From the NCBI GenBank assembly GCA_910587665.1, contig CAJUMZ010000003.1:62001-126000 (forward strand): 64,000 nt of DNA, in the 5' to 3' direction. Origin of the DNA: an uncultured Muribaculum sp. GTDB taxonomy: Bacteria; Bacteroidota; Bacteroidia; Bacteroidales; Muribaculaceae. Both the position numbers and the translations under genes were made by a program. Below the pieces are notes generated by a model that saw only the letters and a program-made list of their open reading frames with translations, ran no database searches and was not told the origin of the DNA. Shown here in pieces: positions 8,013 through 16,317 of this stretch; the first letter of the stretch is position 1, and each line of letters starts with the position of its first letter.

Positions 8013-9353
8013 ATGAAGCGTTTCCGGATTATAACCGCCATATGTCTGTCAACCATCGCCATTATGGTTGCCGGCAATGTGTGGTATCTTTACAGTCTGT
8101 ACAATTCAATTAAGACGCAGACACTACAGACGGTCAATGAATGTGTGCGCAGAGCCGACATACTTGAAATCATAAATCGCCTGAACGAAGCCTCGCAAGG
8201 AGAAAATGATTCATTTATCCGCATGACGTTAGTGGTTCAAGGGGAGAAAACAACAGACGGTGGATATGGATATAACCATCTCTTAGAGAATATCAGCCAG
8301 ACCATGAGTGAATATTTCCACCTTGTGGAGCAATCAGAACAAAGAATGGCAGAAAGGGATTTCTCGGTGCTTGACAGCATTTTTCGCAATGAACTGAATA
8401 GCACAGACATTTATCCGGATAAAGTTATGATAAGACCGATTACAGAAAACGCCGCTCCATGCAGAGGATTATGGGAGATGGATTTCTCTATCTCTGATAA
8501 TCACCCGCCAATATATAAGGTCCGGTTTTCTACATTACAAGGACATATCCTTCGTCAGATGGCAGGTATAATCGCAACATCGGCGGCAATACTTGTATTG
8601 ATGGGATTACTGATATGGTATCTGCTTCATTGGGTGGGGAAACTGCGAAGCATTGAGCAGATGAAAGATGATTTCACGCATAACATGACGCATGAGCTGA
8701 AGACACCGGTGGCAGTCGCTTATTCAGCGGCCGACTCCATGCTTCGGTATTATGACCAGAGCGACGAGGCGCGTAACCGACAGTTCCTTAAAATAATCAT
8801 GCAACGATTGTCTTTTCTGTCGGGAATGGTTGAAAATATTCTGTCGATGAGCATGGAGCGTTTCAAGACGATGAAACTCAACATGGAATCTGTCGCACTC
8901 CTACCTCTTGTGGATGATGTCGCGGGCATGATCGAGTTGAAAGCCGACAAGCCGGTCAAAATCGATATTACGATTTCGGAAGATATTGTCATCACTGCCG
9001 ACTCCCTGCATCTTGGCAACATAATTTCCAATCTTGTAGACAATGCCGTGAAATATTCCGGTGATTCGGTGGCGATTTCGATCTCGGCAGATTCCCAATC
9101 CATAGTCATCGCTGACAACGGCATAGGAATAAGCCGGAGGAATCTGCCATATATATTCGACAAATTCTATCGCGTGCCTTCCGGCGACCGTTATGAAGTC
9201 GGCGGATACGGTTTAGGGCTGTTTTATGTCAAGCAGATGGCAGGCCTGTTCGGATGGAGCATCGGAGTGACAAGCAAAGAAGGTAAAGGGACAAGGTTCA
9301 CAATCAAATTCAATGACGATGAAAAGAAACAAGATATTGTTGGTCGAGGATGA
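8013..9353 (+). CDS. membrane sensor histidine kinase
   Basis: The 446-residue kinase has two transmembrane helices (about 7-27 and 183-206) bounding a 155-residue periplasmic sensor region with no recognised fold. The HisKA dimerisation domain contains the H-box MTHELKTP with phospho-acceptor His227. The HATPase domain has an N-box (NIISNLVDNAVKY), a G1 box (DNGIGIS) and a G2 box (GYGLGLF). It should autophosphorylate and pass phosphate to the response regulator encoded next, whose gene overlaps its 3' end by about 35 bp. The start is supported by the -7 box just upstream. The ligand is unknown; repression or activation by the GTCTTAG repeats is inferred. Confidence 0.92.
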   Translation: MKRFRIITAICLSTIAIMVAGNVWYLYSLYNSIKTQTLQTVNECVRRADILEIINRLNEASQGENDSFIRMTLVVQGEKTTDGGYGYNHLLENISQTMSEYFHLVEQSEQRMAERDFSVLDSIFRNELNSTDIYPDKVMIRPITENAAPCRGLWEMDFSISDNHPPIYKVRFSTLQGHILRQMAGIIATSAAILVLMGLLIWYLLHWVGKLRSIEQMKDDFTHNMTHELKTPVAVAYSAADSMLRYYDQSDEARNRQFLKIIMQRLSFLSGMVENILSMSMERFKTMKLNMESVALLPLVDDVAGMIELKADKPVKIDITISEDIVITADSLHLGNIISNLVDNAVKYSGDSVAISISADSQSIVIADNGIGISRRNLPYIFDKFYRVPSGDRYEVGGYGLGLFYVKQMAGLFGWSIGVTSKEGKGTRFTIKFNDDEKKQDIVGRG

Positions 9354-10002
9354 CGCTACCCTGTCGTTTATAGTGCAGGATGCACTGATCAGAGAGGGGT
9401 TTGATGTTGTCTGCGCCGCTAACGGCGAAGCGGGTATAAAATTATTTCAGGCTGCAACGCCTGACATTATTGTAGCAGACGTGATGATGCCAAAACTTGA
9501 CGGGTTTGAGATGGTGCGTCTTATCCGGCTCATGGCTCCCGCAATCCCGGTCCTTTTCCTCACGGCACGCACAGCCCTTGACGATGTGGTCAAAGGCTTT
9601 GAACTCGGAGCCAACGACTATATCCGCAAGCCGTTTCAGATTATGGAATTAGTTGTACGCATAAAGGCATTGCTGAAAAGAAAAACGGGAGGAGCAGCAG
9701 AGGAGAGTAAACTGGCTATCGGCGATTGTTCTCTTGATTTTTCTCTCCAGCACCTATTTGTGGCAGGTGAAAACATCGACCTGTCACATATCGAGGCTGT
9801 GATACTCGATGAATTGTTCAGCCACCCGAATGAAGTCGTGGAGGCAAAAACCCTTATGTATCGTATATGGCAAAACGATGATTACAATAACCTTAACCGT
9901 CTCCACGGATTCATCTACAAACTGCGCAGATATCTCTCCGGATCTCGCGACCTTGACCTATTGAATGTGAGAGGTGTCGGATACAAGCTGTCCAAGAGAT
10001 AA
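9319..10002 (+). CDS. OmpR-family response regulator
   Basis: A receiver domain (residues 1-120) carries the acidic pair EDD, the phospho-acceptor Asp54 in VADVMMPK, the Thr of FLTAR and the Lys of RKPF. A winged-helix DNA-binding domain follows (about 130-227, ending NRLHGFIYKLRRYL and VRGVGYKL). Two starts are possible, 9313 and 9319; I chose the second because the homologous start is usually M-K-x-x-K-I-L-L-V-E-D-D. Both overlap the kinase gene, so the pair is translationally coupled. It probably binds the phased repeats before the kinase gene. It faces the next gene tail to tail with a 21-bp gap. Confidence 0.92.
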   Translation: MKRNKILLVEDDATLSFIVQDALIREGFDVVCAANGEAGIKLFQAATPDIIVADVMMPKLDGFEMVRLIRLMAPAIPVLFLTARTALDDVVKGFELGANDYIRKPFQIMELVVRIKALLKRKTGGAAEESKLAIGDCSLDFSLQHLFVAGENIDLSHIEAVILDELFSHPNEVVEAKTLMYRIWQNDDYNNLNRLHGFIYKLRRYLSGSRDLDLLNVRGVGYKLSKR

Positions 10003-10023
10003 AAACCGCAGATAGAATAATGG

Positions 10024-11319
10024 TCAACGTATATTACCGGAATTATTATAAGAGCCGGAAGTTTTCCCGCCGCCGATGTTTAACATTGATTTAAGCCGCT
10101 TCAGTATCCGTTGCTTAAATGTAAGCGGAGTGAGATCCCTTCCTGCAAGGCGCTTGTCGGGCTCTATCAGCAGGCGGCGACCGGTGTGATCGATATTGTC
10201 GACACGCGCAATCAGCTGCGAGATGTCGGGCTGTAGCTCCGGCACACCGTCGGGCAGCGGCATCAAAGCGAAGTCAACATGATTGAAATCGTATTTTTCC
10301 CACTTACGGGCATCCTTTACGCTTAGATACTCCTTGTCGGCAAAATATATCTCGGCATATGTCGACACGAAAAACGGCTCGTCGCGTCGGTGAAATTGAA
10401 ACATGTCGCGCCCACGACCGTTTGACTCGATATTTACCGATATTCCCGACAGGTCACCCGCCGACAGATAATCCAATCCGGCGTCATTGAACTTGTACTT
10501 GACCTTTACGCACTCAAAATCTATATCTTTTCTGAAAAATAGCGACATGCCGGGCATCCATCGGCGACTGACCGTGTCGGCAAGCACATTGACATCAAGC
10601 GTTATGTCATTGCCGCTTTTACGCCATGTCTCGGTAGGACTGTATTTGCCAAACAGCGTGTCGGTCGCAGCCGATGATGCGGCAAGCCGGCGTGGCACAG
10701 GCACACGGTCGATCACCCCTATCCAGTCGGACCACGAAAAGTGCTGGTTGAAACGGTCGCTCACGCTGTCAAGTCCGGTGCCGTTGGAAAAGCGGTAATA
10801 CGATTTTGCCGATAGCACACGTGGCAAGTGCCATCCATTGAATCGAAGTTTCTTACGCTCCGGAATCATGAAATCCACCCATTTGTCACGATAAAGAGTC
10901 ACGGTATCGGAATAGGTGGTCAAGGTAGAATATTCCCTGACATAGGCAAGCATATGCAGCACCTGACGGTCACGCGCATTAACCACAACCTCGGGCAATT
11001 CGCGGAATATCTCTTTTAAGCGCAACACAGTGTCGACACGACTTGCGATTGTAGCCTCTTTATAGCCCATACACCTGACTGTCAACGGATATGCCACCAC
11101 AGGCGCGAATGGCAGGCGACCGTCAGCCGAACATGTACCAAGCATCACACCTTTCCGATCAAATACCGACGCGCCCGACAGCGGACTGCCCGTCGCCGCA
11201 TCAACCACATACGCCTCACTCATCCCGGCGCACATCGTGGCCGGCACCGCAATCAAAGCCATAACCATGGCAACCTTGCCATAGCTCGCAGAAATCCTAC
11301 CCCAAAAACACTCTTTCAT
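10024..11319 (-). CDS. secreted CarboxypepD_reg-like protein of unknown function
   Basis: I place the start at the ATG whose complement is 11317-11319, giving 431 residues. An ATG 36 bp farther upstream overlaps the -7 box and is unlikely to be used. A signal peptide (VAMVMALIAVPATMCAG) precedes a beta-sandwich of the carboxypeptidase-regulatory type (EAYVVDAATGSPLSGASVF, LTVRCMGYKEATI). The remaining 320 residues have no motif I can name. Many Bacteroidales proteins with this first domain are outer-membrane barrels (DUF5686 type), but the typical barrel is not evident. The last residues are basic (FKQRILKRLKS). Confidence 0.75.
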   Translation of the reverse strand: MKECFWGRISASYGKVAMVMALIAVPATMCAGMSEAYVVDAATGSPLSGASVFDRKGVMLGTCSADGRLPFAPVVAYPLTVRCMGYKEATIASRVDTVLRLKEIFRELPEVVVNARDRQVLHMLAYVREYSTLTTYSDTVTLYRDKWVDFMIPERKKLRFNGWHLPRVLSAKSYYRFSNGTGLDSVSDRFNQHFSWSDWIGVIDRVPVPRRLAASSAATDTLFGKYSPTETWRKSGNDITLDVNVLADTVSRRWMPGMSLFFRKDIDFECVKVKYKFNDAGLDYLSAGDLSGISVNIESNGRGRDMFQFHRRDEPFFVSTYAEIYFADKEYLSVKDARKWEKYDFNHVDFALMPLPDGVPELQPDISQLIARVDNIDHTGRRLLIEPDKRLAGRDLTPLTFKQRILKRLKSMLNIGGGKTSGSYNNSGNIR

Positions 11320-11342
11320 ATTACAGTGATAATGTATCACCG

Positions 11343-11350
11343 CAAAGATA
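11343..11350 (-). promoter_or_regulatory. -7 promoter box of the CarboxypepD_reg gene
   Basis: The minus strand reads TATCTTTG. The implied transcript start near 11339 lies upstream of the 11319 ATG and supports that start over the one at 11355. Confidence 0.55.
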
Positions 11351-11671
11351 TCCAAAAATTAATATCACCAATCACACTATAGCATAGTATCACAATTTTA
11401 AACCATATTTAAGTTTAAAATTGCATATAAAGTCGAAAAAATTCTATTAGACTATTTTTACAGCAAGCAACTTACTGAACCCCAATTAATCTAAAAGAGC
11501 AAGCCAAATATACTAACATCTCCGGATTGAAAGCACCAATACAATATACCTTTGTGAATTGTACGTTTTTGACTAGAAAATTATAACAAAAGGACTTTTT
11601 ACATTCTTTCGCGAGTAAAGAATGTGGCATCCATAAATATTTTGTCCGGAGCTTGTCCGGGCTTAAATTGC
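11351..11671. other. AT-rich intergenic region with a possible small-RNA promoter
   Basis: There is no credible coding frame. A plus-strand TACCTTTG (11547-11554) matches the -7 consensus, although its TTG is 17 bp upstream rather than 19-21. Downstream lies a hairpin with 9-bp arms ACATTCTTT/AAAGAATGT (11601-11609 and 11617-11625), followed by the terminator hairpin at 11672-11705. A transcript of about 150 nt is possible but unproven. Confidence 0.3.
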
Positions 11672-11705
11672 AAAGTCTTCACAACCGACTGATTGTGAAG
11701 ACTTT
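11672..11705 (-). terminator. intrinsic terminator of tRNA-Pro, possibly bidirectional
   Basis: A perfect 13-bp inverted repeat (AAAGTCTTCACAA and its complement) with an 8-nt loop lies 8 bp beyond the tRNA 3' end. On the minus strand it runs into a T-containing tail. Confidence 0.7.
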
Positions 11706-11712
11706 ATATTTG

Positions 11713-11787
11713 TCGGGGTGGCGGGATTCGAACTCGCGACCCCCTGCTCCCAAAGCAGGTGCGCTAACCGGACTGCGCTACGCCCCG
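11713..11787 (-). tRNA. tRNA-Pro, anticodon UGG
   Basis: The 75-nt cloverleaf has a 7-bp acceptor stem starting CGGGGCG, a D-stem GCGC/GCGC, an anticodon stem CCTGC/GCAGG around TTTGGGA (anticodon TGG), a T-loop TTCGAAT and a discriminator A. The 3' CCA is not encoded. Two A-C mismatches are visible, at 6-67 in the acceptor stem and 52-62 in the T-stem; each would be repaired by a single transition. It has its own promoter and terminator. Confidence 0.93.
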
Positions 11788-11804
11788 ATTGCTAAAAGCG
11801 GGAG

Positions 11805-11836
11805 CAAAGTTAGCATATTTTTTCCGTTCCTGCAAA
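11805..11836 (-). promoter_or_regulatory. promoter of tRNA-Pro
   Basis: The minus strand shows TTTG (11833-11836), a 20-bp spacer and TAACTTTG (11805-11812), a textbook Bacteroidota promoter. The predicted start is about 14 nt before the mature tRNA 5' end. The -33 element lies just past the carB stop codon. Confidence 0.75.
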
Positions 11837-11847
11837 TTAACCCCGCG

Positions 11848-14800
11848 TTAATATTCGTCCCAACTGCGGATTTCGATGTCATCGAGGGTCAATTTAGTGA
11901 ACGCGTTGATAAACGCCGATGCAAGACGCGCATTGGTGAGCAGCGGCACATTCAGATCAATAGCCGCGCGACGGATGCGGTATCCGTTGGTCAACTCGGT
12001 CTCCGACAAGTTCTTGGGAATGTTGACCACAAGATCGACCTCCTTGTTGTGAAGGAGGGTTAGTGCCTGCGGCTCCATGTCGGGCTGGCTCGGCCAATAC
12101 ACCTTGATCGCGGGAATGCCGTTGTCAGTAAGGAACTGGTGTGTACCGCCGGTGGCATACAGGCTGTAACCGGAGTTGTGAAGCTCATGGGCGGCGTCAA
12201 GCATCGCAGCTTTCTGCTTTGCCGTACCGGTAGAAAGCAACACTCCCTTACCTTTTGAGGGAATACGCATGCCGACCGAAAGCATCGCCTTGAGGATAGC
12301 TTCGTCAGTATCGGCACCTATACATCCCACTTCACCGGTCGATGACATGTCGACACCAAGCACGGGATCGGCACCCTGGAGACGCGAGAAGGAGAATTGT
12401 GACGCCTTGATGCCCACATAGTCAAGATCAAAGGCGTTTTTGTTAGGCTTCTCGACATCATGACCGAGCATGACACGGGTGGCTATGTCGATAAAATTGA
12501 GTTTTAACACCTTGCTGACAAACGGGAACGAACGCGATGCGCGGAGATTGCACTCAATCACCTTTATGTCATTATTTTTGGCAAGGAACTGTATGTTAAA
12601 CGGTCCGGAAATGTCAAGTGCCTTGGCTATCTTCTGGCTGACTTTCTTAATGCGGCGGATAGTCTCGACATAAAGCTTCTGCGGCGGGAACTGAATCGTG
12701 GCGTCACCGGAGTGGACTCCGGCAAACTCGATATGCTCGGAAATAGCATATACCTTAATCTCGCCATTCTGCGCCACGGCATCCATCTCAATCTCCTTGG
12801 CATTCTGTATAAATTCAGTCACCACCACGGGATGCTGCTTTGACACATTGGCGGCAAGGCGGAGGAAACGTTCAAGCTCCTCATTATTGCTGCACACATT
12901 CATCGCCGCACCTGACAGCACGTAGCTGGGTCGAACGAGTACCGGGAAACCTACCTCATCAATAAACCTATTAATATCGTCAAACGATGTCAGCTCCCTC
13001 CATCTCGGCTGGTCGACACCTATACGGTCGAGCATCGCAGAAAACTTATGACGATCCTCGGCGTTATCAATAGACGCAGCCGATGTACCGAGTATCGGCA
13101 CTCCGGCGCTGTCAAGACGCGTGGCAAGATTATTAGGTATTTGACCGCCCACCGACAGAATCACGCCGTGGGGCTGTTCCAAGTCAAGGATGTCCATCAC
13201 CCTCTCATAGGTAAGCTCGTCAAAATAAAGGCGATCACACATGTCATAATCGGTCGATACCGTCTCCGGGTTGTAGTTGATCATCACCGACCGCCAGCCC
13301 TCACGCTTAACAGTCATAAGCGCATTGACCGAACACCAGTCAAACTCAACCGAGCTGCCGATGCGGTAAGCGCCAGACCCGAGCACTACGATCGACCTGT
13401 GGTCATGGAGATATTCCACATCGTTAGCCGAGCCGTTGTAAGTGAGATACAGGTAATTAGTCATCGCGGGATATTCCGCGCCGAGTGTGTCAATCTGCTT
13501 AACCACAGGGACTATGCCGAGCGACTTTCTCAATGCCCTTATCCGCGTCACAGCACCCTCCACATCAGTCAAAGCCTCCTTATACAATGCCCTCGCTATC
13601 TGGAAATCGCTGAAGCCCTGCTCTTTCGCCTGTCGAAGAAGTGCCGGCGGCAATTGTGACGGCTCGCTGTAAGTCTCCATCTCATCGGCGGTCATCACTA
13701 TATTGTAAAGCTTATAGAGGAACCATCGGTCGATCTTGGTAAGCTCATGGATGCGCTCGACAGAATAGCCGCCGCGCATAGCCTTGGAAATCACAAAAAT
13801 ACGCTTGTCGGTAGGATCTTTAAGCGCATGGTCGATATCGGCAATCTTCAGCTCTTTGTTTTCCACAAAACCGTGCATGCCCTGCCCTATCATGCGGAGA
13901 CCTTTCTGTATAGCCTCTTCAAAAGTCCTTCCGATCGACATCACCTCGCCCACCGACTTCATCGAAGAACCTATCTCGCGTTTCACACCGTGGAACTTAC
14001 CAAGATCCCATCGCGGTATCTTCACCACTATGTAATCGAGAGCCGGCTCAAAGAAAGCGGAAGTCTCCTTGGTGACCGAATTTTTAAGGTCAAACAACCC
14101 GTAGCCAAGACCAAGCTTGGCTGCAACGAAAGCAAGCGGGTAACCGGTAGCCTTAGAGGCAAGCGCGGATGAACGCGACAGGCGGGCATTCACCTCAATC
14201 ACGCGGTAGTCCATCGACGACGGGTCGAAGGCATATTGCACATTACACTCGCCAACAATACCGATATGACGGATAATCTTGATGGCAAGCTTACGCAGAT
14301 AGTGGTAATCCTCATTGGAAAGCGTCTGCGAGGGAGCAACCACGATAGACTCACCGGTATGTATGCCGAGCGGGTCAAAATTTTCCATGTTGCAGACCGT
14401 AACGCAGTTGTCAAAACGGTCACGCACCACCTCATACTCAACCTCTTTCCAACCTTTCAGCGACTTCTCTACAAGCACCTGGGGAGAAAACGCAAGAGCC
14501 TTCTCCACCAGCGCGACAAGCTGCTGCTCGTCGTCACAGAAACCACTGCCAAGACCGCCAAGGGCATAAGCGGCTCTCACTATCACGGGATAGCCAAGCG
14601 ACTTCGCCGCAGCAATGGCGTCATGTATATTGCCGACGGCCTCGCTCTTGATGGTCTTTACATTTATCTGGTCGAGCTTCTTTACAAAAAGCTCACGGTC
14701 CTCAGTGTCCACAATCGCCTGAACGGGAGTACCGAGCACAGTCACATCGTATTTTTCCAACACTCCGCTCTCATAAAGCGCAACACCGCAGTTGAGCGCG

Positions 14801-15078
14801 GTCTGGCCTCCGAAAGCGAGCATAATACCGTCGGGGCGTTCCTTCTCGATTACCTTTTCCACAAAATACGGGGTCACCGGAAGAAAATATATCTTGTTGG
14901 CAAAACCCTCGGATGTCTGTACAGTCGCAATGTTAGGGTTGATGAGCACGGTCTCTATACCCTCCTCTTTCATCGCCTTAAGCGCCTGAGAACCGGAGTA
15001 ATCAAACTCTCCCGCCTCACCAATCTTCAACGCCCCGCTACCGAGGAGCAATACTTTCTTTACTGATTGTCGATTCAT
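11848..15078 (-). CDS. carB: carbamoyl-phosphate synthase large subunit
   Basis: At 1076 residues this matches the usual CarB length (about 1073). It has two homologous halves, each with a pre-ATP-grasp region (LLLGSGALKIGEAGEFDYSG; VVLGSGAYRIGSSVEFDWCS) and an ATP-grasp domain (KEVEYEVVRD, IEVNARLSRSSALASKATGYPLA; IECNLRASRSFPFVSKVL). A C-terminal MGS-like regulatory domain (about 940-1076) contains LYATGGTHQFL. It uses ammonia from CarA, bicarbonate and two ATP to make carbamoyl phosphate for pyrimidines and arginine. It follows carA by 21 bp. No pyrimidine attenuator was recognised upstream. Confidence 0.97.
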   Translation of the reverse strand: MNRQSVKKVLLLGSGALKIGEAGEFDYSGSQALKAMKEEGIETVLINPNIATVQTSEGFANKIYFLPVTPYFVEKVIEKERPDGIMLAFGGQTALNCGVALYESGVLEKYDVTVLGTPVQAIVDTEDRELFVKKLDQINVKTIKSEAVGNIHDAIAAAKSLGYPVIVRAAYALGGLGSGFCDDEQQLVALVEKALAFSPQVLVEKSLKGWKEVEYEVVRDRFDNCVTVCNMENFDPLGIHTGESIVVAPSQTLSNEDYHYLRKLAIKIIRHIGIVGECNVQYAFDPSSMDYRVIEVNARLSRSSALASKATGYPLAFVAAKLGLGYGLFDLKNSVTKETSAFFEPALDYIVVKIPRWDLGKFHGVKREIGSSMKSVGEVMSIGRTFEEAIQKGLRMIGQGMHGFVENKELKIADIDHALKDPTDKRIFVISKAMRGGYSVERIHELTKIDRWFLYKLYNIVMTADEMETYSEPSQLPPALLRQAKEQGFSDFQIARALYKEALTDVEGAVTRIRALRKSLGIVPVVKQIDTLGAEYPAMTNYLYLTYNGSANDVEYLHDHRSIVVLGSGAYRIGSSVEFDWCSVNALMTVKREGWRSVMINYNPETVSTDYDMCDRLYFDELTYERVMDILDLEQPHGVILSVGGQIPNNLATRLDSAGVPILGTSAASIDNAEDRHKFSAMLDRIGVDQPRWRELTSFDDINRFIDEVGFPVLVRPSYVLSGAAMNVCSNNEELERFLRLAANVSKQHPVVVTEFIQNAKEIEMDAVAQNGEIKVYAISEHIEFAGVHSGDATIQFPPQKLYVETIRRIKKVSQKIAKALDISGPFNIQFLAKNNDIKVIECNLRASRSFPFVSKVLKLNFIDIATRVMLGHDVEKPNKNAFDLDYVGIKASQFSFSRLQGADPVLGVDMSSTGEVGCIGADTDEAILKAMLSVGMRIPSKGKGVLLSTGTAKQKAAMLDAAHELHNSGYSLYATGGTHQFLTDNGIPAIKVYWPSQPDMEPQALTLLHNKEVDLVVNIPKNLSETELTNGYRIRRAAIDLNVPLLTNARLASAFINAFTKLTLDDIEIRSWDEY

Positions 15079-15099
15079 ATCTTGCTGTTTTGCCGTATG

Positions 15100-16170
15100 T
15101 TATAGCATATTTATAAACTCATCGAAAAGAAACTCCGTATCCTTCGGACCTGAAGAAGCCTCCGGATGAAACTGAGCGGAGAAAAAAGGCTTCGTCTTAT
15201 GGCGTATGCCCTCGTTTGTCCCGTCGTTCATATTGATGAAAAGCGGCTCCCAGTCGTCGGGAAGAGTAGTGTTGTCCACCGCAAATCCATGATTCTGAGA
15301 GGTAATGTAGCACTTGTCGGTGCCTACGCGACGCACAGGCTGATTATGGCTGCGGTGACCGTAAGAGAGCTTGTAAGTCTTAGCACCCGCCGCCTTTGAC
15401 AGCAACTGGTTGCCCATACATATACCGCATATCGGCTTACCCAGTTCAATAGCCTTTCTTATATTCTCGACCGTCTTTTCCGCCATGTCAGGGTTGCCGG
15501 GTCCATTGGAGATAAAAAGACCGTCGTAAGGTATAGACGCGAAATCATAGTCCCAGGGCACACGGATCACCTTCACTCCGCGGCGTGTGAGACAACGTAT
15601 GATATTATGCTTAACGCCACAATCGACAAGCACCACAGTTTTCGGACCCTCACCGTGTACCTCGACACGCTTGCAGCTTACTTTAGCCACCAGATTTTCA
15701 GCGTTAGGGTCATAGAAGGGAACATCATCAGCGCCATCGACTATAATCTTGCCGAGCATCGAGCCATGCTCCCTGAGATGTTTTGTCAACGCGCGGGTAT
15801 CCACTCCATACATACCCACGATCTTCTCCTCCTTGAGCCAGTCGGCAAGAGAACGGTCGGCCTGCCAATGGCTGTGATCCCAGGAATAATCCTGCGCCAC
15901 AATAGCCTTACAATGTATATGCTCGCTCTCGTAATATTCGCTCACGTCATCTTTCTCCCTGCAAGGGGGAACTCCGTAATTACCGAGAATAGGATAAGTT
16001 GTCACAAGAATCTGCCCTTCATACGACGGATCGGTAAGACTTTCAGGATAACCTGTCATGGCCGTGTTAAAGACGACCTCACCTGCTGTTGACGAGTCAT
16101 AACCGAATGACTTTCCTTCAAAGACAGTGCCGTCTTCAAGAATGAGCCGGGCTTTTTTTATTTCGCGCAT
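15100..16170 (-). CDS. carA: carbamoyl-phosphate synthase small (glutaminase) subunit
   Basis: I place the start at the ATG at 16168-16170 (MREIKKARLILEDG, 356 residues); the longer frame begins with TTG and a non-homologous stretch. The N-terminal CPSase domain (about 1-150, TGEVVFNTAMTGYPESLTDP) is followed by a class I glutamine amidotransferase. Its nucleophile Cys lies in GICMGNQLL, and a His-Pro-Glu triad part in QFHPEASSGP. The usual Gly-His-Gln after the nucleophile is Gly-Asn-Gln. It hydrolyses glutamine and channels ammonia to CarB, encoded 21 bp downstream. Confidence 0.95.
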   Translation of the reverse strand: MREIKKARLILEDGTVFEGKSFGYDSSTAGEVVFNTAMTGYPESLTDPSYEGQILVTTYPILGNYGVPPCREKDDVSEYYESEHIHCKAIVAQDYSWDHSHWQADRSLADWLKEEKIVGMYGVDTRALTKHLREHGSMLGKIIVDGADDVPFYDPNAENLVAKVSCKRVEVHGEGPKTVVLVDCGVKHNIIRCLTRRGVKVIRVPWDYDFASIPYDGLFISNGPGNPDMAEKTVENIRKAIELGKPICGICMGNQLLSKAAGAKTYKLSYGHRSHNQPVRRVGTDKCYITSQNHGFAVDNTTLPDDWEPLFINMNDGTNEGIRHKTKPFFSAQFHPEASSGPKDTEFLFDEFINML

Positions 16171-16238
16171 ACGATAGAAAATATGATGGTGGAATAATAG
16201 TAATAACAATTCACAGGCTTTCTATCGTGAAAACCGTG

Positions 16239-16246
16239 CAAAGTTA
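16239..16246 (-). promoter_or_regulatory. -7 promoter box of carAB
   Basis: The minus strand reads TAACTTTG, 68 bp before the carA ATG, leaving a leader of about 65 nt. No clear -33 element was found. Confidence 0.5.
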
Positions 16247-16317
16247 ATAATTATTTCAATATTGACTATCATGTTGCCACCCAAAATCTCAAAACGGCGG
16301 CATTTCAGCTCCAAAAA

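Noticed and set aside
11653..12063. Plus-strand frame across the tRNA and the end of carB
   Set aside because: It reads through the tRNA-Pro gene and is antisense to carB; the apparent protein sequence comes from the tRNA complement.
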